From contig CAVOQE010000001.1 in NCBI GenBank assembly GCA_963698275.1, positions 558,001 to 622,000 of the forward strand: a stretch of DNA of 64,000 bases. The letters are read 5' to 3'. This DNA is from Anderseniella sp963698275 (GTDB taxonomy: Bacteria; Pseudomonadota; Alphaproteobacteria; Rhizobiales; Aestuariivirgaceae). Positions 35,203 to 45,044 of the stretch are shown here, piece by piece; the first letter of the stretch is position 1, and each line of letters opens with the position of its first letter. Below the pieces are notes generated by a model, which saw only the letters and a list, made by a program, of their open reading frames with translations, searched no databases and was not told where the DNA came from. The position numbers and the translations under genes were made by a program.

Positions 35203-38200
35203 CAGGCCTTGCCGTAGCCGCCACCGGTTGGTGTCTGGATGATGATGGCATCGCCTGGAAACACTCTGGTCTGGTCACAGCCCTTGAGCGCTTCAACCGT
35301 GCCATCCTTGCGGCGGCATGAATTGATGCCGACCTCGCCCGGCTCACCGCCGTCAAGCCCGAACGGCGGCACGCGCCGGTGGCCGGTGAGCAGCGAGACA
35401 TCCATCTCCTCCAGGAACCGCACCGTGCGTCTGGTGCCGCCGCCACCGGACCATTTGCCATGGCCGCCGGCACCGCGTCTGATGCGGAAATCCTCCAGCA
35501 CCACCGGATAGCGGAATTCCAGAATTTCCGGATCGGTCAGGCGCGTATTGGTCATGTGGGTATGAACGCCTGAGGTGCCGTCATAGCCGGGCCCGGCACC
35601 GGAGCCGGAGCAGATGGTCTCATAGTACTGGTATGTGTCATTGCCGAAGTTGAAGTTGTTCATGGTCGATTGCGATGCAGCGACCGCGTTGAGTGCGCCG
35701 AACAGACAACTGGTCACGGCTTGCGAAACCTCAACATTTCCGGCCACCACGGCGGCCGGGTATTCCGGTGACAGCATGGATTTTTCAGGCGTGACGATGG
35801 TGATGGGCTTCAGGCAACCGGCATTCATCGGAATATTGTCGGCCACCATGCACCGGAATACATACAGGACGGCCGCATTGGTGATCGGGCGCGGCGCATT
35901 GAAATTGCTCGCCTGCTGCTCGCTGGTGCCGGTGAAGTCCACCACGGCAGTGCGGTTCTCGCGGTCCACCCTGATATGCACCTTGATGTGCTGGCCCGCA
36001 TCCATTTCATAATCGAACGAACAATCGTGCAGCGCCCCGATGACGCGGCGCACGCTTTCTTCCGCATTGTCCTGGACGTGGTTCATATAGGCCTGCACCA
36101 CATCGAGACTGAACTGCGCCACCATCTTGCGCAGTTCCTGCACGCCTTTTTCGTTGGCAGCGACCTGGGCCTTGAGATCAGCGATGTTCTGGCCGGGATT
36201 GCGGCACGGATACTCGCCTGCGGTCAGCACCGCCATGGTTTCGTCTTCAAGGAAGATGCCCTTGTCGACCATCTTGAAGTTGTCAATGACGACGCCTTCC
36301 TCATGGATGGAGGTTGCCAGCGGTGTCATGGAACCCGGCGCCATGCCGCCGACATCGGCGTGATGGCCTCGGCTTGCAGTATAAAACAGGATGGTCTTGT
36401 CATCGCTGTCAAACACCGGCGTGACCACCGTGATGTCAGGCAGGTGGGTGCCGCCGTTGTACGGCGCGTTCAGCATGTACACATCGCCCGGATACATAAC
36501 CGGATTGTTGGCGATGATGGTCTCCACGGATTTGTCCATCGAGCCCAGATGCACCGGCATGTGCGGTGCATTTGCCACCAGTGCGCCGTCTGCATTGAAC
36601 ACGGCGCAGGAGAAATCAAGGCGCTCCTTGATGTTAACCGAATAGGCGGTCTTCTCAAGCGTCACGCCCATCTGCTCGGCGATTGACATGAACAGGTTGT
36701 TGAACACTTCCAGCATCACCGGATCAGCTTCAGTACCGATGGCAAATTCGCGTTTTGCAGCGACTGCGCGGGTCAGCACCATGTGATCGAGGTTGGAAAT
36801 TTCAACCTGCCAGCCGGGCTCGATGACAGTGGTGTTGTGCGCTTCGATGATCAAAGCAGGGCCGGATATGCTGAAACCGGGCTTGAGGGCACTGCGATCA
36901 TAAAGCGGTGTGTCGTGCCACTCGCCATTGGCGTACATGCGTGTCTGGCCCATGGCATCTGCCGAACCGTGCTGCAGGGTGCAGGCCGGTTCTGCGCTGT
37001 CTGATCCGCCGCCAACTGACTCAACGGTGACAGCCTCTACTATTATGTCCGTGCCGGGGCTGGAAAAGCCGAACTGGGCCTTGTGTGCCGTCTCAAACTG
37101 CGCGCGCATCCTGTCGGCCGTATCAAGGTCTGCATCCAGCGCCGAATCCGTTCCCTTGTAGCGCAGTAACACGCGTGGATATGTGGTTGTTTCGTGCAGC
37201 GACACGCCCTGATTGGTCAGCTCGTTTATGGAGTCTTTTGAAAGGCTTGCCGCGATGTCCTGGAGCGTTGATTCAATTCCGGCGCCGAGTGTTTCTTCAA
37301 CCGCCTGCTGGCGGTGGCTGCGAATGTCGGCAAGGCCCATGCCATAGGCCGACAGCACACCTGCGAAGGGATGGATATACACGGTCTTCATGCCGAGCGT
37401 GTCGGCGATCAGGCAGGCGTGCTGCCCGCCGGCGCCGCCAAAGCAGTTAAGCGCGTAGCCTTGAACATCGTAGCCGCGCTGCACGGAAATCTTCTTGATG
37501 GCGTTGGCCATGTTCTCAACCGCAATGCGAATGAACCCCTCGGCCACATCTTCTGGGGCTTTGCCGTCACCGATGTCGTTGGCCATGGCCGTGAATTTCT
37601 CGCGAACCACATCTGCATCCAGCGGCTCATTGCCATTGGGCCCGAATACTTGAGGGAAATGATCCGGGTTGAGCTTGCCCAACATCACATTGGCATCCGA
37701 CACGGCCAGCGGTCCGCCACGGCGATAGCAGGCAGGACCGGGATTGGCGCCGGCGGAATCCGGGCCGACGCGGAACCGCGATCCGTCATAATGCAGGATG
37801 GACCCACCCCCGGCGGCAACCGTATGAATGCGCATCATCGGTGCGCGCATGCGGACACCGGCCACTTCGGTTTCGAAGGCGCGCTCAAATTCGCCGTTGA
37901 AATGGGCAACGTCCGTCGACGTGCCGCCCATGTCGAAACCAATGAGTTTTTCAAAACCCGACATGCGCCCGGTTTCGACCATGCCGACAACACCGCCGGC
38001 GGGACCGGACAGAATGGCGTCCTTGCCCTGGAACAGTTCCGCTGCGGTCAGACCGCCGGATGACTGCATGAACATCAGCCGGCAGTCGCTGCCGTCGGTG
38101 CCAAGTTCGGTCGCAACCTGATCCACATAGCGGCGCAGAATAGGCGACAGATAGGCATCGACAACGGTGGTGTCGCCGCGCCCGACCAGTTTCATCAGGG

Positions 38201-38789
38201 GAGAGACTTTATGGCTGATGGAGACTTGCGTGAAGCCGATTTTATCGGCGATCTCGCCGGCGCGGATCTCATGGGCGGTGTAGCGGTATCCGTGCATGAA
38301 CACGATGGCGACGGCGCGTATGCCGGCATCGAAGGCTGCCTGCAGGGCTGTTCTTGTGCCGGTCTCGTCGAGTGGCGTTTCCACCGTGCCGTCGGCCAGG
38401 ACACGTTCATCTACTTCGGTGACTTGTTCATACAAGAGTTCCGGCTTGATGATATTCAGGTCAAAGATATTGGGTCGCGCCTGGTAGCCGATTTCCAGTG
38501 CGTCGCGAAATCCGCGCGTGGTCAGCAGCAGCGTGCGATCACCCTTGCGCTCCAAAAGGGCGTTGGTGGCAACCGTAGTGCCCATCTTGACCGCGGCAAT
38601 CTGGTCTGCCGGAATGGGCGCATCCTTGGCGATTCCCATCAGGTCGCGAATGCCCTGAATGGCGGCGTCGCGATAGTTTTCCGGGTTTTCAGACAGCAGT
38701 TTGTGCGCTTTCAGGCTGCCGTCGGGCATGCGCGCCACAAGGTCAGTGAACGTGCCACCACGATCGATCCAGAAATCCCATTTGGCCAT
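35202..38789 (-). CDS. 5-oxoprolinase, single-chain HyuA-HyuB fusion
   Basis: 1195 residues, the usual length of ATP-dependent 5-oxoprolinase. The N half (1 to about 690) begins KWDFWIDRGGTFTDLVARMP and contains FDMGGTSTDVAHF (HyuA); the C half (about 700-1195) is the HyuB domain, with MPVHLGSMDKSVETIIA and RGHHADVGGMAPGSM. The enzyme opens 5-oxo-L-proline to glutamate using ATP in the cytoplasm, recycling glutathione breakdown products. The start ATG has GGGAG upstream. It is divergent from a MarR-type regulator whose neighbour is a GST, so the three may form a glutathione-linked regulon (inference). Confidence 0.93.
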   Translation of the reverse strand: MAKWDFWIDRGGTFTDLVARMPDGSLKAHKLLSENPENYRDAAIQGIRDLMGIAKDAPIPADQIAAVKMGTTVATNALLERKGDRTLLLTTRGFRDALEIGYQARPNIFDLNIIKPELLYEQVTEVDERVLADGTVETPLDETGTRTALQAAFDAGIRAVAIVFMHGYRYTAHEIRAGEIADKIGFTQVSISHKVSPLMKLVGRGDTTVVDAYLSPILRRYVDQVATELGTDGSDCRLMFMQSSGGLTAAELFQGKDAILSGPAGGVVGMVETGRMSGFEKLIGFDMGGTSTDVAHFNGEFERAFETEVAGVRMRAPMMRIHTVAAGGGSILHYDGSRFRVGPDSAGANPGPACYRRGGPLAVSDANVMLGKLNPDHFPQVFGPNGNEPLDADVVREKFTAMANDIGDGKAPEDVAEGFIRIAVENMANAIKKISVQRGYDVQGYALNCFGGAGGQHACLIADTLGMKTVYIHPFAGVLSAYGMGLADIRSHRQQAVEETLGAGIESTLQDIAASLSKDSINELTNQGVSLHETTTYPRVLLRYKGTDSALDADLDTADRMRAQFETAHKAQFGFSSPGTDIIVEAVTVESVGGGSDSAEPACTLQHGSADAMGQTRMYANGEWHDTPLYDRSALKPGFSISGPALIIEAHNTTVIEPGWQVEISNLDHMVLTRAVAAKREFAIGTEADPVMLEVFNNLFMSIAEQMGVTLEKTAYSVNIKERLDFSCAVFNADGALVANAPHMPVHLGSMDKSVETIIANNPVMYPGDVYMLNAPYNGGTHLPDITVVTPVFDSDDKTILFYTASRGHHADVGGMAPGSMTPLATSIHEEGVVIDNFKMVDKGIFLEDETMAVLTAGEYPCRNPGQNIADLKAQVAANEKGVQELRKMVAQFSLDVVQAYMNHVQDNAEESVRRVIGALHDCSFDYEMDAGQHIKVHIRVDRENRTAVVDFTGTSEQQASNFNAPRPITNAAVLYVFRCMVADNIPMNAGCLKPITIVTPEKSMLSPEYPAAVVAGNVEVSQAVTSCLFGALNAVAASQSTMNNFNFGNDTYQYYETICSGSGAGPGYDGTSGVHTHMTNTRLTDPEILEFRYPVVLEDFRIRRGAGGHGKWSGGGGTRRTVRFLEEMDVSLLTGHRRVPPFGLDGGEPGEVGINSCRRKDGTVEALKGCDQTRVFPGDAIIIQTPTGGGYGKA

Positions 38790-38850
38790 CCTGCGCTCCC
38801 GTAATTTGCCGGTTCGTCATGCCCGGTGACAAAAAATGATTGCCAACGTC

Positions 38851-38872
38851 TACGATTTATCGGTAAATTGTC
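38851..38872. promoter_or_regulatory. Palindrome between 5-oxoprolinase and its divergent regulator
   Basis: Arms ACGATTTA (38852-38859) and TAAATTGT (38864-38871) match 7 of 8 around TCGG; the core ATTTA-TCGG-TAAAT is perfect. It ends a few bases before the regulator start codon, a typical autoregulatory MarR operator position. Confidence 0.5.
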
Positions 38873-38875
38873 AAC

Positions 38876-39400
38876 ATGAATAATGAGAAAACTGGAAAAC
38901 TTGGCCCAATCGTCTCTTCCTCGCACCTGGCGCAGGGCGCAATGCCGTCATTGTCGGAGTTTGAATTCGGCCTGATCATGGCGTCTCACGCGTTTCAGCG
39001 CTGGATGGTTCGCTGCATGACGGCAGCCGGTGTGCCGGGCCTGTCGCCGCTTGATGTGCTGGTGCTGTTTTCGGTGCACCATCGCACCAAGCCGAAGCGG
39101 CTGGCGGACATCTGCCTGGTGCTGAATGTCGAGGACACCCATCTGGTGACCTATGCCATTCGCAAGCTGGACGGGGCGGGCCTGGTGAAATCGGGCAAGT
39201 CGGGCAAGGAAAAAACCGTCGTGCTGACAGACAAGGGTGATGAAGTCTGCCGCAAGTACCGGGAAGTGCGCGAGGAACTGCTGGTGGAAACCATCAAGTC
39301 CTTGGGCCTGAAAGCCGAAACGGCATCAGCCCTGGCCAGGGAACTGCGGGTATTGTCCGGCCATTATGACCAGGCAGCAAGGGCTGCTGCATCTCTGTGA
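38876..39400 (+). CDS. Winged-helix MarR superfamily regulator
   Basis: 174 residues. The winged helix includes KRLADICLVLNVEDTHLVTY as the recognition region, followed by AGLVKSGKSGKEKTVVLTDK (wing); the LSPLDVLVLFSVHH helix precedes it. It belongs to the MarR superfamily branch (PF13463-like) that binds DNA as a dimer. Its GTGA-type overlap with the following GST gene indicates a two-gene operon, and the palindrome at 38851-38872 just before its start suggests autoregulation and control of the divergent 5-oxoprolinase. Confidence 0.88.
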   Translation: MNNEKTGKLGPIVSSSHLAQGAMPSLSEFEFGLIMASHAFQRWMVRCMTAAGVPGLSPLDVLVLFSVHHRTKPKRLADICLVLNVEDTHLVTYAIRKLDGAGLVKSGKSGKEKTVVLTDKGDEVCRKYREVREELLVETIKSLGLKAETASALARELRVLSGHYDQAARAAASL

Positions 39401-40014
39401 GCCCATCCGTAGAGCTGTTTGGCGCGGATTATAGTGTCTATGTCCGCATCTGCCGCATCGTGCTGGCGGAGAAAGGCGTGGACTACACACTGCACCCGAT
39501 CGACATCTTTGCTGACGACGGACCGCCAACCGATTATCTGGCTCTGAACCCGTTTGGGCGCATTCCGTCATTGCGGCACGGCAAGTTCGAGCTTTATGAA
39601 ACCGACGCCATCACGGCTTACGTCAATGAGGCCTTTGACGGGCCCGAACTGATGCCGCGCGATGTGCAGGCCCGTGCCCGCGCGCGCCAGATCATGCGGC
39701 TGGCGGATGCTGAAATATACAAGCACCTGGTCTGGGGTGTGTTCGTGCCATGGCAAGACAAAAAGGCCATGCCGGGCCTTGAACGTGCTGATCTCATTCT
39801 GGGTGAACTGCAACAACTGGCCGAAGAAAACGGGCTCGCCGGAGAGCAAATCAGTCTTGCAGATGCCTATGTATATCCGATGCTGACGTACCTCTCGATG
39901 GTACCGGAAGGGGCGGCAAAGCTGGCTGAATTCGATCATCTGATCGAATGGATGGCGCAAATGGGAAACCGGAGAAGCGTTATTTTTTCCCGGTTTTCTG
40001 CTGAAAATACCTGA
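39397..40014 (+). CDS. Glutathione S-transferase family protein
   Basis: 205 residues from GTG 39397, overlapping the regulator stop. The N domain reads ELFGADYSVYVRICRIVLAE, then NPFGRIPSLRHGKFELYETD with cis-Pro and the Glu/Asp-type glutathione contact. The C domain has GEQISLADAYVYPMLTYL. The Tyr/Ser at the start of helix 1 is the probable activating residue. It is likely cytoplasmic and co-expressed with the MarR-type regulator. Confidence 0.9.
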   Translation: MSPSVELFGADYSVYVRICRIVLAEKGVDYTLHPIDIFADDGPPTDYLALNPFGRIPSLRHGKFELYETDAITAYVNEAFDGPELMPRDVQARARARQIMRLADAEIYKHLVWGVFVPWQDKKAMPGLERADLILGELQQLAEENGLAGEQISLADAYVYPMLTYLSMVPEGAAKLAEFDHLIEWMAQMGNRRSVIFSRFSAENT

Positions 40015-40210
40015 CCTGGTTCACTTTAAATCGCCTTGTTCATTGTTTCTTCATAATTAACCCCTATATTAGCAAACATAGACGCAGAGGCCGGATGTAC
40101 GTCCTGCGGTTTGGAAAGCGGTTCTAGTTTTGGCCAATGGCCTTAACTGAATCGCTTTTTTGATTCCCGAACTGATTGACCGCGGTGCGGTGTTCACCCA
40201 TAATTTTGCG

Positions 40211-40603
40211 ATGATCAAGCCGCGCTTTCTGGTTTTTCTTGCATTCTTGCTGATTTTTGCATCTGCGACGGGCAAGGCAGGTGAAGGCTCACTTGCCGGC
40301 TCAGAATGGGGCCTGGGCGATGGCGATGACCGGTTTGTGCAATTTGGTTCTGACGGCAAGGTTTCCGGACATGCCGGGTGCAACCGGTTTTTCACCAGCT
40401 ACCAGCAGAACGGCACGAAACTGAAGATTGCCGGAATAGCCACGACACGCAAATTATGCAGTGGACCCGCCATGAAGCGGGAGAGAGAATGGCTGGGACT
40501 TTTGAAACGTGTGCGTGCAATTGGCCTGACGCACCTGAAACTCATCCTGTATGGTTCAAGACGAACACGACTGGCAGTATTGAAGCGCCGGGATTTTGAT
40601 TAG
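40211..40603 (+). CDS. META domain (HslJ-like) secreted protein
   Basis: 130 residues from the ATG at 40211; a TTG at 40160 would add non-signal residues. Signal peptide (residues 1 to about 20, FLVFLAFLLIFASATGKA). The mature part has a META/HslJ pattern: LAGSEWGLGDGDDRFVQFGS, the conserved GHAGCNRFFTSYQ, and a second Cys in TRKLCSGPAM. Family members are envelope proteins linked to novobiocin or heat stress in E. coli; the mechanism is unknown. It is 12 nt upstream of the aldo/keto reductase. Confidence 0.8.
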   Translation: MIKPRFLVFLAFLLIFASATGKAGEGSLAGSEWGLGDGDDRFVQFGSDGKVSGHAGCNRFFTSYQQNGTKLKIAGIATTRKLCSGPAMKREREWLGLLKRVRAIGLTHLKLILYGSRRTRLAVLKRRDFD

Positions 40604-40615
40604 GAGATTTTTTGC

Positions 40616-41599
40616 ATGGACTATGTGAAGCTTGGTGGAGCGGGCGTTAAGGTGTCACGGCTCTGCCTCGGCATGATGAGCTATGGTACGCCGGGCTGGC
40701 CGCATCATCCCTGGGTACTGGGCGAGGCAGAAGCGCAACCCTTTCTGACCGGTGCCCTGGACGCCGGCATCAATTTCTTCGACACGGCGGATTTCTATTC
40801 CACCGGTGCCAGCGAGGAAATTCTCGGCAACTTCGTCGCTGCCAACATGAAGCGGTCAGATGCGGTAATTGCCACCAAGGTGTGCCTGACGATGGGCGAT
40901 GGTCCGAACGACAAGGGACTGTCGCGCAAGCACATTCTCGAAGGCATCGATGCATCTCTGAAGCGGTTGAAAACCGACTATGTCGACCTGTTGTATATTC
41001 ACCGGCTTGACCCTGACACCGGGTTTGAGGAACTGGCGGAAGCCTTGAACGACGTCGTGCGGGCCGGCAAGGCAACCTATCTCGGTGCCTCCAGCATGTG
41101 GACCTGGCAGTTTGCCAAGCTGCGCGAACTGCAGCGAGCCAATGGCTGGACGCAGTTCTGCGTGATGCAGAATTTCTACAATCTGTGCTACCGCGAGGAA
41201 GAACGCGAGATGATACCGTACTGTGAGGAAGAAGGCGTGGCGCTGGTGCCGTGGTCTCCCATGGCGCGCGGTTTTCTGGCCGGTAACCAGCCCAAGCATG
41301 GCAAGGGGGCCACATCGCGCGGGCAGACCGACAAGATTGCCCAAGGGTATTTTGGCACCAGGCAGGATTACGCCGTGCTGGCGCGGGTTGAAAAACTGGC
41401 GGCGAAACTGGGCGTGAAACCGGCACAAATCGCTCTTGCGTGGGTGCTGGCCAAGGGCATTACATCGCCTATTATCGGCGCCACCAAGCCGCATCACCTG
41501 AGCGATGCGGTTGCGGCAACAGACATCAAGCTGACCGATGCGCAGATCGCCGCGCTGGAAGCCCCCTACGCGCCACGGGCTGTTCAGGGCCATTCGTGA
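40616..41599 (+). CDS. Aldo/keto reductase
   Basis: 327 residues. TIM-barrel AKR signatures are present: FFDTADFYSTGASEEILGNF with catalytic Asp and Tyr, VIATKVCLTMG with catalytic Lys, LLYIHRLDP with the His of the tetrad, and the C-terminal NADPH-binding segment TSPIIGATKPHHL. It reduces aldehydes/ketones with NADPH in the cytoplasm. The best resemblance is to the YajO/AKR11-like group. The stop overlaps the GTG start of the flavodoxin-like gene, suggesting linked redox functions. Confidence 0.92.
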   Translation: MDYVKLGGAGVKVSRLCLGMMSYGTPGWPHHPWVLGEAEAQPFLTGALDAGINFFDTADFYSTGASEEILGNFVAANMKRSDAVIATKVCLTMGDGPNDKGLSRKHILEGIDASLKRLKTDYVDLLYIHRLDPDTGFEELAEALNDVVRAGKATYLGASSMWTWQFAKLRELQRANGWTQFCVMQNFYNLCYREEEREMIPYCEEEGVALVPWSPMARGFLAGNQPKHGKGATSRGQTDKIAQGYFGTRQDYAVLARVEKLAAKLGVKPAQIALAWVLAKGITSPIIGATKPHHLSDAVAATDIKLTDAQIAALEAPYAPRAVQGHS

Positions 41600-42060
41600 C
41601 CAAGCGGCTTCTGATCGTCGCGCATGTGCCGTCGCCGAACACGGTGGCACTTCGAGATGCGGTGGTGCGGGGTGCCTCGTCGCCGGACGTATCCGGCATA
41701 GAAACCGTGTCGAAGACACCGTTCGAGGCAGGCCCGGAAGATGTGCTGGCCTGTGACGGCATCATCCTTGGCACCACGGAAAACCTCGGTTACATGTCCG
41801 GTGCGCTGAAGGACTTCTTTGACCGCACCTATTATGGGGTGATCGAGGAAAAGCAGGGATTGCCGCTCGGCGTCTACATCCGGGCAGGCCTTGACGGCAC
41901 CGGCACGCGGCGCGCCATCGAAAGCATTACCGGGGGCTTGCGCTGGAAGCTGGTGCAGGAGCCGATGATCCTGCATGGCGAATGGCAGGACGGTTTTACT
42001 CAAGCAGTGGAAGACCTCGGCCTCGCCATGGCGGCAGGTCTTGAAGCCGGGGTCTTCTAA
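41596..42060 (+). CDS. Flavodoxin-like NAD(P)H-dependent oxidoreductase
   Basis: 154 residues from GTG 41596 (GTGA overlap). Flavodoxin fold: RLLIVAHVPSPNT phosphate-binding loop (about 4-16), then GIILGTTENLGYMSGALKDF (about 55-74), the flavin-binding loop of the NADPH-dependent FMN reductase/flavodoxin_5 type. The first loop is atypical, having SPNT in place of the usual T/SxTGxT. Cytoplasmic. It lies downstream of the aldo/keto reductase in the same operon. Confidence 0.83.
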   Translation: MTKRLLIVAHVPSPNTVALRDAVVRGASSPDVSGIETVSKTPFEAGPEDVLACDGIILGTTENLGYMSGALKDFFDRTYYGVIEEKQGLPLGVYIRAGLDGTGTRRAIESITGGLRWKLVQEPMILHGEWQDGFTQAVEDLGLAMAAGLEAGVF

Positions 42061-42073
42061 GGACCCAAGCAAA

Positions 42074-42934
42074 TCACGCCTTGCGGCCCATCCATACGCA
42101 GAATGCTACGATCAATGCAAAAGCAAAGGTAACAGCTGTCACGGTCTCGCCGAGCAGGACCCATGATCCTGCCAGCGTCACGAAAATCTGCAGCAACTGA
42201 ACCTGTCCGGCCCTGGCCACGCCGGCAAGCGCCATGCCGTTGTTCCAGAAGAAGAAGCCCAGAAACTGCGAGAACACGGCTACATAGGCAAATGCCAGCC
42301 ACGCTGAGGTTGACGCACTCCAATTTACGTCGGGCAGAAAGAACAACACTGGTACGATGATGACCGGCACCATGACCAGCAGGCACCAGGAGATCACCTG
42401 CCAACCGCCGAGCCGCCTGGTCAGGTCGCCTGATATGGCGTAGCCGATGGCGGCTGCGATGATGGAGCCCAATAACAACAAATCGGCACCGTAGAGCTCA
42501 CTGCCTCCGGCGTTCAGCATTGCAAACGCCAGCACCGTAACAGAACCTGCAATGGCCCAGCCCCAGAATTTCAGCGACGGGTTTTCACCTGCGAAGACGA
42601 TGGCGGCAGCTGCTGTTGCCAATGGCAAAATGCCCAGCACCACGCCGCCATGGCTTGCAGGCGCAGTTTGCATGGCAATGGCGGAAAACAATGGAAAGCC
42701 GATGACGATGCCGAATCCAGCCAGCAATAATTTCAGCAGATCGCGACGGACCGGGCGGGGTGAACGCGTCACAGACAGCATGATACCTGCAATCACAGCA
42801 GCAACGATGGCGCGGCCCAGACCGACAAACACCGGCGGCAATTCAGCTACGGCAATGCGGGTAAACGGCAGCGTCAGGCCAAAAATGACGACACCGGCAA
42901 ATGCCAGCAGATAGCCCTTGGTGGTGTGCGACAT
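42074..42934 (-). CDS. EamA/DMT family transporter
   Basis: 286 residues with ten hydrophobic helices in two EamA repeats (about 5-135 and 145-282). The first repeat begins LLAFAGVVIFGLTLPFTRIA and the second includes FSQFLGFFFWNNGMALAGVA, a DMT signature. It ends with a positively charged GRKA tail. Inner-membrane exporter of an unknown metabolite. It is convergent with the oxidoreductase pair and divergent from the TerB-DnaJ gene (67-nt gap). Confidence 0.9.
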   Translation of the reverse strand: MSHTTKGYLLAFAGVVIFGLTLPFTRIAVAELPPVFVGLGRAIVAAVIAGIMLSVTRSPRPVRRDLLKLLLAGFGIVIGFPLFSAIAMQTAPASHGGVVLGILPLATAAAAIVFAGENPSLKFWGWAIAGSVTVLAFAMLNAGGSELYGADLLLLGSIIAAAIGYAISGDLTRRLGGWQVISWCLLVMVPVIIVPVLFFLPDVNWSASTSAWLAFAYVAVFSQFLGFFFWNNGMALAGVARAGQVQLLQIFVTLAGSWVLLGETVTAVTFAFALIVAFCVWMGRKA

Positions 42935-43001
42935 GAAATCTTTGTAATTGATGTGGGAAACAGGTGCGAAACCTAATGGTCATCGGGTAGTCTGACAAGC
43001 A

Positions 43002-43694
43002 ATGACGATATGGACGACAATCACGGAAATACTTCAGGCGGTGGGAGACAGTGTCAGCGAGGCATTGTCGCGCATTGTCGGCGCACCGCGTGAAAAACGC
43101 GATCCGCAAAAGTCCGTTGCCTTTACCATTGGCGTCATCGCGCTGTCCGCCAAGATGGCCAAGGCGGACGGGTTGGTGAGTGAAGCCGAGATTGCGGCGT
43201 TCCGCGAGATTTTCGTGATCCACCCGGAAGAAACCCAGAATGTTGCTCGGGTGTTCAATCTGGCAAAGCAGGAAGTGACCGGCTTTGACAGTTATGCCCG
43301 CCATATCGCCAGATTGTTCAAGGACCAGAAGGAAGTGCTGGAAGACTTGGTTGACGGCCTGTTTCACATTGCGCGTGCCGATGGTGCGGTTGGCGAACAG
43401 GAGATGGCGTTCCTGGAAGAGGTCTCCCGGATATTCGGCCTGGAAGACCGTTTCGGGTGCATCCGGTCGCGTAATCTGCGCGGCACCGAAAGTGACCCGT
43501 ACAGCATTCTCGGCATTGACTGCGACGCAAGCGATGGTGATCTCAAGGCGCACTACCGCAGGTTAGTGAAGGAAAACCATCCCGATCGTCATATTGCTGC
43601 AGGCATGCCTGAAGAAGCCGTGGCAATCGCCACGACCAGACTTGCCCGGATCACCGAAGCCTGGGGACAGGTGGAACGCGAGCGCGGTATATGA
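43002..43694 (+). CDS. TerB-DnaJ domain protein (DjlA-like, no membrane anchor)
   Basis: 230 residues. Residues 30-150 form a TerB-like helical domain: IGVIALSAKMAKADGLVSEA and LFHIARADGAVGEQEMAFLE. Residues 165-228 form a J domain, DPYSILGIDCDASDGDLKAH, with the HPD motif in KENHPDRH, so it should stimulate an Hsp70 (DnaK). Unlike E. coli DjlA it has no N-terminal transmembrane helix. The stop overlaps the amidase start (ATGA). A link between the chaperone and cell-wall recycling is unproven. Confidence 0.9.
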   Translation: MTIWTTITEILQAVGDSVSEALSRIVGAPREKRDPQKSVAFTIGVIALSAKMAKADGLVSEAEIAAFREIFVIHPEETQNVARVFNLAKQEVTGFDSYARHIARLFKDQKEVLEDLVDGLFHIARADGAVGEQEMAFLEEVSRIFGLEDRFGCIRSRNLRGTESDPYSILGIDCDASDGDLKAHYRRLVKENHPDRHIAAGMPEEAVAIATTRLARITEAWGQVERERGI

Positions 43695-44437
43695 GTGTTA
43701 CCGGCCTGCCGCATGAGCTTATCCCGGCAATCCACTTCAGTGAGCGCGTCGGCGTGACAGGGCCGGACATCTTGTTGATGCATTACACAGGTGTGCCGAC
43801 GCCGGAGTTTGCAATCGAGATACTGACAAATGGCGAGCGCGAGGTGTCATGTCACTACCTGGTGCATCAGGACGGCGGCATTGTGCACATGGTGGATGAA
43901 GACAAGCGCGCCTGGCATGCCGGAAAGTCATCCTGGGAAGGCGCAGGCGATGTCAATTCCCGCTCAATCGGCATCGAGATCTGCAATCCCGGCCATGGTG
44001 AAAACTACCATGACTTTCCAGCCGCCCAGATCGAGGCGGTGATTGCCCTGTCAATGGACATTGTTGCCCGCCACGCCATTCAGCCCCGCCATGTACTTGC
44101 TCATTCGGACGTGGCACCGGGGCGCAAGATTGATCCGGGGGAAAGGTTTCCGTGGGCCCTGTTGGCGAACCGGGGTATCGGTTTGTGGGTACCGCCTGCT
44201 GCAATTACCGATGGACCGGTACTGGAGCAAGGCGCTTCCGGCGCTGGGGTTGCCAGCTTGCAGCGAAACCTTGCCGCTTATGGATACGGTATTGATATTA
44301 CCGGTGATTATGATGCTGCAACGGCCGCTGTAGTACGGTCCTTCCAGTTGCATTTTCGACCGGATCTGTGCGACGGGAAGGCCGATGTTTCGACCATTGC
44401 AACGCTTGAGGCGTTGCTGGCTGCTCATTCAGCGTGA
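43691..44437 (+). CDS. N-acetylmuramoyl-L-alanine amidase with peptidoglycan-binding domain
   Basis: 248 residues. The Amidase_2 domain (about 15-165) has zinc ligands in LLMHYTGV (His near 32) and LAHSDVAPGRKIDPG (His and Asp near 137-145), and conserved SCHYLVHQDGGI and AWHAGKSSW. Residues 180-245 form a PG_binding_1 domain (ASGAGVASLQRNLAAYGYGI). There is no signal peptide, as in cytoplasmic AmpD-type enzymes that recycle anhydro-muropeptides; the added binding domain is more AmiD-like. Coupled to the TerB-DnaJ gene. Confidence 0.92.
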   Translation: MSVTGLPHELIPAIHFSERVGVTGPDILLMHYTGVPTPEFAIEILTNGEREVSCHYLVHQDGGIVHMVDEDKRAWHAGKSSWEGAGDVNSRSIGIEICNPGHGENYHDFPAAQIEAVIALSMDIVARHAIQPRHVLAHSDVAPGRKIDPGERFPWALLANRGIGLWVPPAAITDGPVLEQGASGAGVASLQRNLAAYGYGIDITGDYDAATAAVVRSFQLHFRPDLCDGKADVSTIATLEALLAAHSA

Positions 44438-44491
44438 CCCGCAACAACCCGGTGCATGTGTGCATCAACTGTGCTAGATGACAATTCTGAC

Positions 44492-44909
<418 letters not shown>

Positions 44910-45044
44910 TCACTCACATTATCACACACGGTTTTGAGCAGGCTTGAGTTGTCCCCGCCGCGAGTTGTTCGCATTAATTCTTACAATCAGGTGATCGGCG
45001 ATGCGCTGATCTCCGTAGAATGACAATCCAAAGGAGAGAGCTCG

